A program made the translations under genes and the position numbers. Below, in pieces: positions 1 to 11,586 of a DNA stretch of 64,000 bases (position 1 is the first letter of the stretch; every line of letters begins with the position of its first letter). This DNA is from Calamus simplicifolius (Eukaryota > Streptophyta > Magnoliopsida > Arecales > Arecaceae), in the NCBI GenBank assembly GCA_900491605.1, contig UESW01004574.1, positions 469,392-533,391 of the forward strand. The letters are read 5' to 3'. The notes under the pieces were generated by a model. It was given only the letters and a program-made list of their open reading frames with translations, made no database searches and was not told where the DNA came from.

Positions 1-2678
1 AATAAAAGTAGCTTAAATATTTTAAGTAAACAAAATTCAAGCTTAAGCTCTCAAACCTATAGTGTCGAAAGGTCTCTTAAAAAAAATCTTTGAACTACTT
101 TTATTCATCGTCTTTCTCTCTTGTCAAATTGCGTAGCTTGTCTAAAGAAGTGCTCTATCATCCGAGTTTCAAACCTTCTCATCGATTGACATGCAAAAAG
201 TCCAATTTCAAATACCAATAAAAATAAATCTTAATTAAATCTTAAATAAGAGAGTGAAAAAATAAATTCAAACGTGATCTATAAGCTTACGATGGGTCCC
301 CTTTGAGATTGTGGTGGGTTTAGATATGAATAATTGGACTTAACCTATTGGTGCATGGCATGATTCGACCTCTAATTTGATCAACTCTAGTCAAGATGGG
401 ATTTTAACCCACTTGAATTTATTAAATAGTTTTTAAATTTATTAAATAAGTCTTAAACAGATGGGATTTTAACCCACTCAAATTATTAGATAAGTCAATT
501 GGATTAGGCGCAGTCTAAACCTTTCATGTGTGGTAAACAAGTTAGGTTGGATCGAACAGACTTACAAACTAAGTTTATTTTTATATGAAGGCTGAACAAT
601 TTTAATATAAAATAATTATGGATGAGATAATAAACTATGGCCTTCATTCTTCAGTGATACGTTTTCTTAGTGACATAATGGGATGCATACCCTTCTAGAT
701 AAATTTTAAATATAAATAAAATTGATAATTGAATAACCTAAATCTCAACAACTATTATATCTTAGTAATTTTATTATAATATTATTTTATTTATTATTTG
801 TAAGTTTATAGAATCTTTATAAGTTTTTCAAAGAGAAGTAATTAGCCATCACTTTTTTTATGGATCCAATTAAATGATAAAATAGAAGTTGACAAAAATA
901 TGAAGAAGAGAGGAGGATAAAGATATTTGTTCAATATTTTTGTTGTTACAACTGTTATGGCATTCATATATAGAAAATAATAATAATAATAGAGTTTGGA
1001 TATTTGAATGGCATAAATAATTTATAATTTTGAAATATCAATAAAGTTGCATCAATGGGTGGCCATGACTAGATATTTTAAATATAGATGTTACAACAGT
1101 TGTATAGTAATGTAATTATTCTTCGGCCAACCAATAATTTACATTTGCTTTGAAATAGTTTTTGCAACAGCTACCATACATTAATGGTGATGGTATAATT
1201 TTTTTATTGATTAATAAAAGTACTATTATGACTTACGCATATTGTTCTAAGAAATCTCATGATGAAATTAATTAAAGAAGGAATTATAATTATAAAATAA
1301 ATGCTCAAGATATGAATGGAATGTATTAAAAAAATGGTGATATAGTTTTTTTATTATAATAAATTTACTTCAACTACAATGCAATTTGCATCACATAGTT
1401 ATAAAATATTCAATCTATCTCAACAAAAAGGCCCAAGCAACTTTTTTTAAAAAAAAAAAAATCTTTTTCAAATCATCCATCTACCGAATTGGATGCAAGA
1501 TAAGTTAAATAATTAATAAAAAATTTAATTTTGATCATAAAAAAACTTTTTAATTCTAAAATTACCAAAACTTGCACCCATTCATACCTATCTTCAGCCT
1601 TGATGGATTATGAGCTGTATTTACTTTAATACTATTTACTGCAACACAAAATTTAATCTAAAAAAAAAGTTAATTAGAAAGTTATTATTTAATTTAAACT
1701 TTTAATTATATATAAATATTTTTAAAAAAATTACTATATAATTGATGTGAAATTAAATATTCATCAATTTAATGTCCCATATATGCAATTAAATTCAATC
1801 CATATAATAAAGGGTGAAGCAAGCAAGCCTCGTTGGAGTTTAAGGTGGATCCCTTTCAAATAGTTAATTAGTAGTAGTATTCTAGGAATAATTCCCGACA
1901 ACTGCGTGCCTAAAAGGTAACGGCATGTAAAGCGACAAGGAAAGGCCGGTGGAATATTTGAAAGCAAAAGACCACAACATATTCTCCATCACGCAAGGAT
2001 GGTAATGGTATCCATCTCTAATAAATTCTTTTCTTATTCCTAGAAATGGACTCTCTAACACAATATATATTAGTATAGCCAATGGGCACCAAGGCAGTCT
2101 TTGTCAACATTTATCCAACTATAATTTGAATTGAGGACAAGTTGGTGACCCTACATTGGACTTGGACATGGACAAAGACACGCTATTGCTCCACCTTTTG
2201 GCACCTACAAGCAACGTGTTCCCTGACGCCAGCTACAATTCAAATCTTGTCCCGTTGCCATTTGATTTCAAGGAGTACTCCGTACCCAAAGCCAAGCTAT
2301 TCCCAACTCTCTCAACAAGACCATCCTAATTTTCTTCCGCTGCGTTTATATATTAAAAAGTTATTACAAAAATAGGGATACGAATTTCATAAGAATAACT
2401 TATTTCTTTTGTTATTTTAGATTTTTATTTGGATCAAAATTTGGTATTCCATGTTATTCCAGTGCAATGAATGCAGTATTATTCCAAATGATGTTTGGAT
2501 GACATGGGAATAAACATGTATTTCAGTAGGAATAGATGAATAATTTTTTTGAAATTCCAAAGATACCCCTTCTAATAAAAATGGTTTATCAATTTTTATT
2601 TTTTAAAATGACTTGAATAAATTATTATTTATTAATAAATAAGGTAATAAATTAATTACTATTCATAAAATAATATAA
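1..2678. other. AT-rich intergenic DNA, no gene recognised
   Basis: About 2.7 kb of AT-rich sequence with no supported gene. The end (about 2385-2678) has repeated GGAATA and ATTCC motifs and a phrase near 2500-2530 resembling the edge of a dispersed MITE. It runs into the assembly gap, so no boundary can be set. Confidence 0.6.
2168..2329 (+). other. Short open frame of 53 codons, unknown
   Basis: An ATG-to-TAA frame of 53 codons whose composition (LLHLLAPTS, NLVPLPFDFKEYS) looks more protein-like than the surrounding AT-rich DNA. Local GC content is higher than in the flanks. I do not recognise a family and see no splice or promoter context. It could be a captured exon fragment, a pseudogene scrap or chance. 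Confidence 0.15.
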
Positions 2679-3471
2679 NNNNNNNNNNNNNNNNNNNNNN
2701 NNNNNNNNNNNNNNNNNNNNNNNNNNNNNNNNNNNNNNNNNNNNNNNNNNNNNNNNNNNNNNNNNNNNNNNNNNNNNNNNNNNNNNNNNNNNNNNNNNNN
2801 NNNNNNNNNNNNNNNNNNNNNNNNNNNNNNNNNNNNNNNNNNNNNNNNNNNNNNNNNNNNNNNNNNNNNNNNNNNNNNNNNNNNNNNNNNNNNNNNNNNN
2901 NNNNNNNNNNNNNNNNNNNNNNNNNNNNNNNNNNNNNNNNNNNNNNNNNNNNNNNNNNNNNNNNNNNNNNNNNNNNNNNNNNNNNNNNNNNNNNNNNNNN
3001 NNNNNNNNNNNNNNNNNNNNNNNNNNNNNNNNNNNNNNNNNNNNNNNNNNNNNNNNNNNNNNNNNNNNNNNNNNNNNNNNNNNNNNNNNNNNNNNNNNNN
3101 NNNNNNNNNNNNNNNNNNNNNNNNNNNNNNNNNNNNNNNNNNNNNNNNNNNNNNNNNNNNNNNNNNNNNNNNNNNNNNNNNNNNNNNNNNNNNNNNNNNN
3201 NNNNNNNNNNNNNNNNNNNNNNNNNNNNNNNNNNNNNNNNNNNNNNNNNNNNNNNNNNNNNNNNNNNNNNNNNNNNNNNNNNNNNNNNNNNNNNNNNNNN
3301 NNNNNNNNNNNNNNNNNNNNNNNNNNNNNNNNNNNNNNNNNNNNNNNNNNNNNNNNNNNNNNNNNNNNNNNNNNNNNNNNNNNNNNNNNNNNNNNNNNNN
3401 NNNNNNNNNNNNNNNNNNNNNNNNNNNNNNNNNNNNNNNNNNNNNNNNNNNNNNNNNNNNNNNNNNNNNNN
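2679..3471. other. Assembly gap (793 N)
   Basis: Unbroken run of N. The right edge opens directly into an (AT)n microsatellite, so the gap probably reflects a simple repeat or a repeat-rich element that could not be assembled. Confidence 0.99.

Positions 3472-3522
<51 letters not shown>
3472..3522. repeat. (AT)n microsatellite at gap edge
   Basis: At least 25 AT units, truncated on the left by the assembly gap. Confidence 0.95.
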
Positions 3523-3524
<2 letters not shown>

Positions 3525-3713
3525 TAAATTTAGCTACATTTCAATGTAACCAAATATTGAATTGGATCATCTTTTTTTATATTTGGATCCATATGGATCT
3601 TAAAATCATTCTTTATTATTATTTTTTTTTTTTTTTAGAATTCATGAATTATTTGAATCAAAGGACAAGATCAAATTTAAACTTGGCTACTTCTAATGTG
3701 ATTAAGTCTATCC

Positions 3714-3749
<36 letters not shown>

Positions 3750-3775
3750 ATGTGTCATGCATGTGTGCGTGTGTA
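3714..3775. repeat. Compound (TA)n(TG)n microsatellite
   Basis: About 11 TA units followed by an interrupted TG/TGTG tract. Confidence 0.9.
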
Positions 3776-4400
3776 TTAAAATTCAGAAAGCTATAGATCA
3801 TGTTCTTTTTACATGTGCATCGTTTGTCTCATACTTAGCACAAGATCAAAATTAACTTGTCATTATTTAAAAAAATAATAAATAAGTGAAACTTTATTCG
3901 ATGGTAGCTTGAAGTAAGTTGGTGAAACAATACCCAACTCCAACTTAATATATTTATAATGGATGTAGATAGATATATTTAAATGTTGACAAATAACCCT
4001 ACAAAGTTGTAGTAGTATTGGATGGAATAAGTCAGGATGATAAAGGATTACAAAATCATCAACTAAACTCATTTAGTTATTGTTAGTAACCCAAATCAAT
4101 CAAGTATTCTAAAAAATAAAACTTAGCTGTAGTGAGGTATAACATGCCCTCTAATTCAGTACCTAACTCTTTCTTTCTTTTTCTTTCTGCCATTACTTGA
4201 TGATGCTAGAAAAGAAGAAGAGAGATAAAATCAAAGCACATAGACATAGCACACCGCTCCTAAATTTTAACTTAATCTAAATTGGTATCACTCATTTTAT
4301 TTTTTTTCCTTTTTTTTTTCTCCATTCATTCCAACGAAGCCTTATTTTTCTCTAATCATTCTTATTTTCACCAATCAAATTGTTAATCCAAATTGGTAAT
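3776..4400. other. Intergenic, nothing recognised
   Basis: AT-rich DNA with poly-T runs near 4300-4320. No coding or RNA signal was seen. Confidence 0.5.
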
Positions 4401-4460
4401 AGCTTATGAACCAATGGCATGACTCCAAATAGCTTATGAACCAATGGCATGACTCCAAAG
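4401..4460. repeat. Perfect 30-bp tandem duplication
   Basis: The 30-bp unit starting AGCTTATGAACCAATGGCAT occurs twice in direct tandem (4401-4430 and 4431-4460). Only the final base differs. The second copy ends 25 bp before the left target-site duplication of the LINE. Confidence 0.95.
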
Positions 4461-4485
4461 TCTCCCCCAACATAAAAATACATTC

Positions 4486-4497
4486 AAGTAGTCCATT
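4486..4497. repeat. LINE target-site duplication, left copy
   Basis: AAGTAGTCCATT, identical to 10502-10513. It overlaps the start of the T run that represents the LINE poly(A) tail. Confidence 0.9.
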
Positions 4498-4523
4498 TTT
4501 TTTTTTTGGAAACAAACGGGCGA

Positions 4524-7500
4524 TCACACAAGTCGAGCGCGAGTCAGCCCAGTTAGATCATAATACAAAATTTGCTGCAAAGGAGCAGGGCAGGGGTCAC
4601 CCGAAGACAAGATCCAAGGGCCAGAAAGCAGAGCCACAGAAGCAGCAACCCAATCCGCTGCCGAGTTGGCTTCGCGAAATATGTGCTTGGTCTGGACGCA
4701 TTCAATCTCCCGCAGAATTGCCCAAATATCTAACAAAATAGGATTAGAAAGAGCAGGAGGGCAATTCTGCATCTGAATCCAAGAAATAACCGACATGGAG
4801 TCGCCCTCAATGCAAAGCCTCTGAGCATGAAGAACCCGAGCAGCATAAGAAATACCGCCCAAGCCGCTTGAAGCTCAGTCATGGGGACAGAGGAGTCAAG
4901 AGTACCAAAACCTCCCGCCGCCAAAAGGTCACCATGAGGACCTCTGATAATAAACGCGGAACCTGCACTTCTACCACGGACACTCCCGTCAAAATTGACT
5001 TTGATAAACCCTGGAGGGGGGGCTCCCATGAGATAAAAACCGTATGCCGGTTCGCTGCCGGAGCAGCAGGGGATCCCCAGTGGCCAGAGATATCAAAACT
5101 AATACGAGCACAGTCCGCCGCCAATAATCTGATCTTCCTAGCAATTTTATAAAGAGAGATAGTGTCCTCAGAGAAAATAAGCTGGTTTCTAGCTAGCCAA
5201 ATCTGATAAGCTGTGACAGCCCAGAGACCTTTCTTATACTGAGGGCACCTCCGAAGGTCCAGAAGGAAAGAAGAAAGCAGGGAGCCCGAGCCATTATGTC
5301 TGACCGGATATCCCATCATAAGCCAGACCCGTCTAGCAGTGGGGCAGATGAAAATAGCATGTTCAATAGATTCCTCCTCTAAGCTGCATAGCGGGCAAAT
5401 CGACTGAATAGGAAGACCCCTCCGAGATAGGAGAGCACAGGTAGGAAGAGAGCCCCACAGAAGCTTCCAGATAAATAACTGAACTCTAGGAATAGTAGGA
5501 AGCTTCCAAATCCACGCTGCGTCCTCTAGGCGCTGAGGCTGGGGTCTAAACATCATCATCAGATCCCTGGTCGGAGCCTTAGATAGACAGGATCTCTGCC
5601 AGAGTCTAGCATCAGAAGATCGACCCGGAAGAAGCGGCATCGATAAAATCCGCCGGGCAAGCTCAGCACCAAATAATCTGGTCACCGAGGGGATATGCCA
5701 AGCAGGAGGGTCTGAGGAGATCAAGTCCTTAACCCTTAAACTGGGAGGGGTCTCAATACTGATAAAGGAGGGCCACCGAGAGAGAGGAAGCTCAGAAATC
5801 CAGGTATCCTGAATAACATTAATCGAAGAACCATCTCCGATCATCCAGGAGATATTGTCCAAGATAGCCTGACCATAGCAACAGACCTCCTTCCAAAAAG
5901 AGGAACAACCCCGAGGAGCAGATATCTGCATAGCAGCCGACCATTCTCCATATCTAATACGCATCAGAGAGCTCCAAAGACAATGTGGCTCAAGAAGAAA
6001 TCTCGAAGCATGTCTGGCTATAAGGGCTTTCCATCTAACAATCAAAGACGGGATACCGAGACCACCCTTACCGATAGGCATGCAGACCAAATCCCAGGAT
6101 AAGAGGTGAATCCCATGACCTTCCTGACCAGAAGCCCATAGGAAATCATGGAAGCATCTCTCGATCCTTTTCAGACAAGTAATCGGAATGGCAGTATTCG
6201 ACAGGATATGCAGGGGAAGAGAGGAAAGAACTGATCGAATAATGGTAACTCTAGCCATCATCGAAAGACCAGTCACCTGCCATCCCTCAATGCGCTGGCG
6301 CACCCGTCTCTCGATCTCGGAGAAGTCAGAGCAACGGGGGCATCTCCCCGTTATAGGGATCCCCAAATACATAAATCTATCAGTCTGAGTGGAGATACCC
6401 GACAACCTGATGATGGCTTCTCCAGTGGATCTAGAGGTCTTCGAGCTAAAACAAATAGAAGACTTTAGAGAATTGACCTTCTGACCTGAAGCCTGGCAGT
6501 AGTTCTGTATAATAGAATGAAAGGAAGCCACATTCTCAATAGAAGCAGGGCCTAGGAGGATACAGTCATCAGCAAACAGGAGGTGGGAAACAAAGGGGCC
6601 CTCAGAACCAGCTATAACTGGGGCAATCCACCTGTCTTGCTGAGCCTGATGTAAAGCACGAGAAAGATCATCAGCAGCCAAGATGAACAGCAAAGGAGAT
6701 AAGGGGCAACCCTGCCTGAGACCAACACTAGAGTGGAAGAAATCAGTCGGGTTTCCATTGATGATTAGAGAAAAGGAGGGCTTGTGAATGCAAGCCAAAA
6801 TCCATTCTATAAATAATTCATCAAACCCAAACTCCAGAAGAGAGCGGTACAAAAAACCCAGCTCATTCTATCATAAGCACGCTCCATATCGAGCTTAACA
6901 GCCATAAGACATCGTCTGACCGGAGCTCTTTGAAGAGCATGCATGAACTCCTAAGCAATAAGAACATTGTCCGAAATAGACCTCCCTCTAATGAAAGCCC
7001 CCTGCTCCTCCGATATGAGACGAGGAATCACCAGACAAAGGCGGCGAGCTAAGAGACGAGCACAGATTTTATACAATGTAGTGCAGAGGCTAATGAGCCG
7101 AAAGTGCTGCGGAAGAGAAGCATCCACTCTCTTGGGCACCAAGGTAATGAAAGTTCGATTCCATTCAGAAGGAATGTGTCGATCGCGGAAAACATCCTGA
7201 ATAGCTTGGACCACCTCCTGACCAACAATATCCCAGTAGTGCCGAAAGAAAAAAGGCGGAAACCCGTCAGGCCCAGGGGCCTTATTCGGACCAAGCTCCC
7301 ACAGGGCCACCCTAATCTCGTCCGCAGAGATCGGTCTGACAAGCATATCATTGTCCAGAGAGGAAACCTTCCTAGAATCCGGAACCTGCATAACCGGGTC
7401 CCCATCACCAGAAGAGTCAGCCCATCGAGCCCGGAAAAAACGAAGAAGAAGGTCTCTAATAGAGTGAAAATCCTCCCGAGTATACCCCCCTTCATCAACA

Positions 7501-8645
7501 ATCCTCCGAATCCGATTGGCAGCTCTCCGCTTGAGAGTGGCCTGATGGAAGAATCTGGTGTTACGATCCCCATCACAAATCCACTGAGCCCTAGATCTCT
7601 GCCACCAAAACATCTCCTGCTGCCGAAAAAGGGAGTGGTGCCGAGCCAGCAAATCCCTAAGGAAAGAGAGATCCGAGTCCGCCAAAAAACCTTCGTGATC
7701 CTCCTTAGCCTGTAGAATATTAATATCATTTTCAACCTGCTCCACTTGTCTAACCAGATCCCCCACCTCATTCCTATTCCATCTGGATAGTCTGTGTCTG
7801 GCTATCTTAAACCGACGAGATAACCGATAGACAGCATTACCCCTAACAGGAATATGCCAGATCTGAGAAATAATAGAACGAGCAGCTGAAAGACCAGTCC
7901 AAAACTGCTCAAATCTAAACTGCTTCCGCATAATATGATCAGCCTCCGTAGAAATCAAAATAGGGCAATGGTCAGAAGCAATCCTAGGAAGATGCGTGAC
8001 AGTAACCATAGGGTATCTTTGGAGCCATTGGGGAGTGGCCAAGGCTCTATCAAGTCTCTCCCATACTCGAGCAGACCCCTGCCGATTATTGCACCAAGTG
8101 AATTGGGATCCCGAGTACCCCATATCCATAAGCCCTGAAGAGCCGATGAACGTTCTGAATTCGTTGATATCAGCTGAGCCTGAAACCCGTCTGCCTCCAC
8201 GTTTTTCATTAGCCTTAGTGATACAGTTGAAATCCCTCGCAACAATAGACGGCGCACCTTGAGCAAGGAGGGAAAGCAGTTCAGACCAAAGAATTCTTCT
8301 CTCCCGATAGTCCGTGCTAGCATAAACAGCCGAAAGAAACCAAGGGGCAGAAGATCCCTCAGAGATCATGAGACCGATATGCTGGTTGCACTGATGAAAA
8401 GTATCAATCCTGACTGCAGAGGTGCGCCATATTGCCAAGATACCCCCCGACAGACCTTCAGCCTCCACAGCATAAGATGACCAAGTGCGGGCAATCTGTC
8501 TACGAAAATGGAGAAGACTATCCCCCGAGAGTCTGGTCTCCAAGAGGACACATATATCAAAGTGGTGTAATTGCAATAATCTACTGAAGGAGGCTCGGAA
8601 AGAAGGCTTTCGAGCTCCTCTTACATTCCATAGTAAAATCTTCAT
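4524..8645 (-). pseudogene. LINE ORF2: endonuclease / reverse transcriptase / RNase H (broken)
   Basis: Domain order from 8645 downward. An apurinic endonuclease domain comes first (WNVRGARKP, ETRLSG, a DFN motif, SDHCPIL). Next is the reverse transcriptase (EEQGAFIRGRS, LRQGCPLSPLLF, catalytic FADD), then a zf-RVT region (C-x2-C in SICPLCSLEEESIEHAIFIC) and a plant-type RNase H (VNFDGSV, TELQA, IEGDS, REANSAADW). ORF2 starts directly after the ORF1 stop. Breaks: an in-frame TAG at 6951-6953; a one-base loss in a homopolymer at 6851-6856; a shift in a G/C run near 5015-5025; and a one-base loss near 4855-4862. The residue before the endonuclease DFN is Arg where Gly is usual. Many reads in other frames across this interval are shadows. 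Confidence 0.93.
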
Positions 8646-10306
8646 TTATAGGATAGAGGAAGATGGGATCCCTCCTTGATCCTCTATCATATCACTATCA
8701 ACAAGACCCCTATTCAACTGAGGGCCGTCGTCAGGCTTCAGTAAAGGGTTGATCAGCATTCCATCCGAACCTGGATCAGACATATCTAAACAGGAAGACT
8801 GTGCCTGAGAAAAGGAACCAGGGCTCAATCCCTTAAGTTCACCAATAGCATCAGTCAGTGGAAGACCGGCCCCCCCAGTAGCTTGGACCCTCACCGCCTC
8901 CTGGGCACCAACCTGAACACACGGGACCTGATCCGACTGGCTTGGACAGAAGCAACTCACCTCATTCTTTTTGGAGAGTGGAGCTTTCCCTTTTCCCTTC
9001 CTCTTATCAGTTTTGGATAAAGTCCTAGGAGCCAGGGAAACCTCCGGTCTAGCACGCTTGAGGGGACCAGAGCATGCATCCCTACACCCCAATTGACCAT
9101 CATCATAAGCCACTGAATCTAGAGAGGAGAAAGGGTTATGGATCACAATTGGGTTCAATTCGGAATTCAGAGAGCTCAGATTATCAGCTGCTTGAAAGTT
9201 CAGACCTGGAGCCTTTGAAACGGCACGCAGGTCTTGAACCGGCACGGGGTCATTTCCTTTGACCAAGCCATCCTCTTCCTTCCCAGGGCGCGACACCACA
9301 GCTACTGACCTTGATGCCGAATGCGAAGACGAGGAGGACCTCCGGCGAGCAAGCTTAACCGGAGCTGTCCACCCTTCAGCTGATACACCAGCAACCGAAG
9401 CGAGCCCCTTCTTCACCGCCTGAGACGATGAACCAGAGCCAGGGGATGAAGACGAAGCCGGCACTGAAGTCTTCCCCTTCACCACCGACTGGGGAATAGA
9501 AGGAACCGCCCGCTTCCGGATAGACACCAGCCACGGTCCAAACATGGAAGTGGAAACAGAGCCAACGCCATCAGGACGATCCGACTGGGAACAGGGGCCA
9601 TCCAAATGCAGGGAGGCACATCTCCAGCAGACACCCTCCAAGCTTTCATACACGAAGCTTTGCCAAAATGGTTGAAAGATCCCCTGAATCCGAGTGCCTG
9701 GCCGGAGAGGGCAACGCAGGTCGATGCGAAGACAGGCCCTCGCATAACCCCCCGAGATTTCGCCAAGGTAGCCGCATCAGCACAGACGAAATCACCAGCT
9801 GATATTAGAATGGATCTGAGGAATTCTTCCTTCCAGAACTCAAGAGGCAGAAGCGGCAGTCGCACCCATACCAGAGCAAACGAAACGGAGTCCTCCGCCG
9901 GAGTAAACTCCGGCCTCCACGGCTCCGTGCCAACCACCTGGCCATTGATCACCCATGGATGCTGCAGAACCAGGCTGCAAGCTTCTTTGGATTCGAATCG
10001 GAAGACATGGCATCTGAATGCCAGAGAAATGGGGACGATGGCGCCAGAGATTCCAGCTCGCCTGAATTTCCTGACGAAGGCTTCAGCCGGAATCCAATGG
10101 TGGAACGACCGGACAATCACTGCCGTCTGCTGCCAGCCCAACACCTCCGCTTCAAGCTCCGCCGCCGGGACTTTGATCACCTCCGGGAACGATGCCTGCA
10201 GCATCTCCACAGCAGCTGGCGAAGGGGACTCTGTCATCCAATGGAAACCAGACGTCGACGTCCTCCTCCCAGGCATCCGGCTACCTTCAACCGAATCAGA
10301 GGCCAT
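8646..10306 (-). pseudogene. LINE ORF1: DUF4283 gag-like protein with CCHC knuckle (frameshifted)
   Basis: The likely start is the ATG at 10306 (MASDSVEG); the frame is also open 23 codons upstream. The N-terminal half resembles the DUF4283 domain of plant LINE ORF1 (VRSFHHWIPAEAFVRKFRR, then LVWVRLPLLPLEFW). A zinc knuckle follows (CWRCASLHLDGPC, C-x2-C-x4-H-x4-C), then a Ser/Pro/Lys-rich tail. The DUF4283 and knuckle parts are in different frames, so there is a single-base indel around 9655-9675. The product of an intact copy would bind LINE RNA as a ribonucleoprotein. The stop TAA is followed at once by the ORF2 ATG. Confidence 0.85.
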
Positions 10307-10501
10307 AGGAAGGGAGGGAATGACGAAGAGAAGAAATAAGAGGAGCCGAAGCACCAGGGACGAAGAAACTGGCAACGATCGGGGAAGAAGGATACGAAAG
10401 CACGAATCTTAAAGCAAGAGCAAAAAAAAAAGAATCGAGGCACTAGGGTGCACGATTCTTAAAGCACTGGAATTACAACATTAACTTTCTTGTTTGATAA
10501 A

Positions 10502-10513
10502 AAGTAGTCCATT
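10502..10513. repeat. LINE target-site duplication, right copy
   Basis: AAGTAGTCCATT, identical to 4486-4497. It fixes the LINE 5' end at about 10501. Confidence 0.9.
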
Positions 10514-11454
10514 GACCTTCCGAACCGTCCGAAAGCCAATTAGCCCTTTGTCTTCGAGCCAAATCTTGTGATGAAAAATTTAGACTAACTCATCCTTCCT
10601 AATATAACTTACTGCATTTAACATTGCTATCATTTTCTTTTTTACTTAAAATAAAAATTATATTTTTTATTTATTTTTTTTACATTTCTAACAATAAAAG
10701 CATGTTTTATAGTCATTATTTTAGCAAAAGAAACATGCTACTTTTTTTTAATGATAAAAGACATTTTTAAAAATTTATTTTTGGTTTCAAAAAAAATAAA
10801 AAGAATGTAAAAAATTTCACTCTCTTTTTTTTGTAATTAATGAATTATTTTAAAAAATTAAAATTAAAATTAAAATCACGCCTCCAAACTTACAACGAAT
10901 TTTGTGCTTGTGGTCCCATGAAGCCAAGAGATGGTAAGGCATTCATATTAATTTTTCATAGTTATTTTCTCGTTTCAATCACAACATATATAAAACCAAA
11001 TATCATTGCTTGTCATGGTCCATTAATGACATACTGTTGATTAGTGTTTGATTTCATGAGTTTATTTATTTATTTATCTACATTTTACGTTTCAATTTTG
11101 GTTCTATGCCAACATCACTCATATCATGTCTGATGCAATTATACAAAGAAAATGTACTTTAAGGAACATAAATGGTGTGAAACAAATCAAAAAGGTTGCA
11201 TCCACTTTTTGCTAAATTGGCATAGCTGGCCATCTTCGCTATGTGCTAGATCGATGAGCTCAATCATCTCTCGCTCCTTAGCAACCTATAAAAGACCCTT
11301 ACCACACTAGATTTGAATGCCAGAATAGTGTCATGCTAGAAGACACTGCATCACCTTAGGACATATCATGCACAACCCAAGCCAGTTACTAGGTTTTTTT
11401 GTTGGGCATGCATGCTCCTTATAATCAGAAGATGCATGCAATGTGAAGGGGCTC
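10514..11454. other. Intergenic, nothing recognised
   Basis: AT-rich DNA with poly-A/T runs at 10620-10870. The short frames here lack codon bias or family resemblance. Confidence 0.5.
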
Positions 11455-11586
11455 AAAGCGAAGGGGTTCTATTTGGATTTGGAAGCAGAGTGACTCCTGT
11501 CCTTTTGTACTTGATCAAATTTTATATTCTGACTTATCTGGGTTGACTCACACTAGACTTGTGTGATCACCCGCTTGTACCAAAAA
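11455..11586 (+). mobile_element. 5'-truncated LINE 3' fragment
   Basis: The + strand reads DQILYSDLSGLTHTRLV then TGA at about 11514-11567. This parallels the C-terminus of the full LINE (QQILYYDLTGLTRARLV) and is followed by a related 3' UTR (TGTGATCACCCGCTTGT) and a short A run. It is roughly the last 130 bp of a related LINE in the opposite orientation. The 5' limit is approximate and no target duplication was found. Confidence 0.75.

Larger units (their letters stand above)
4498..10501 (-). mobile_element. Full-length L1-type LINE retrotransposon
   Basis: A 6.0-kb element on the minus strand. It has a 5' UTR (about 10501-10307), ORF1, ORF2, a very short 3' UTR and a 3' poly(A), seen as a T run at 4496-4507 on +. 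The 12-bp duplication AAGTAGTCCATT flanks both ends (4486-4497 and 10502-10513), the mark of target-primed reverse transcription, so the copy is complete. Its body is much more GC-rich than the flanks. Both ORFs carry frameshifts or stops, so this copy cannot encode its own machinery as sequenced. Related 3' ends recur at about 11455-11586 and 49594-49988. Confidence 0.95.

Noticed and set aside
7104..10412. Long + strand open frames opposite the LINE (for example 9606-10412, 268 codons; 7104-7715, 203 codons)
   Set aside because: They are antisense shadows of LINE ORF1 and ORF2, whose minus-strand reading has clear domain motifs. The GC-rich composition keeps other frames open.
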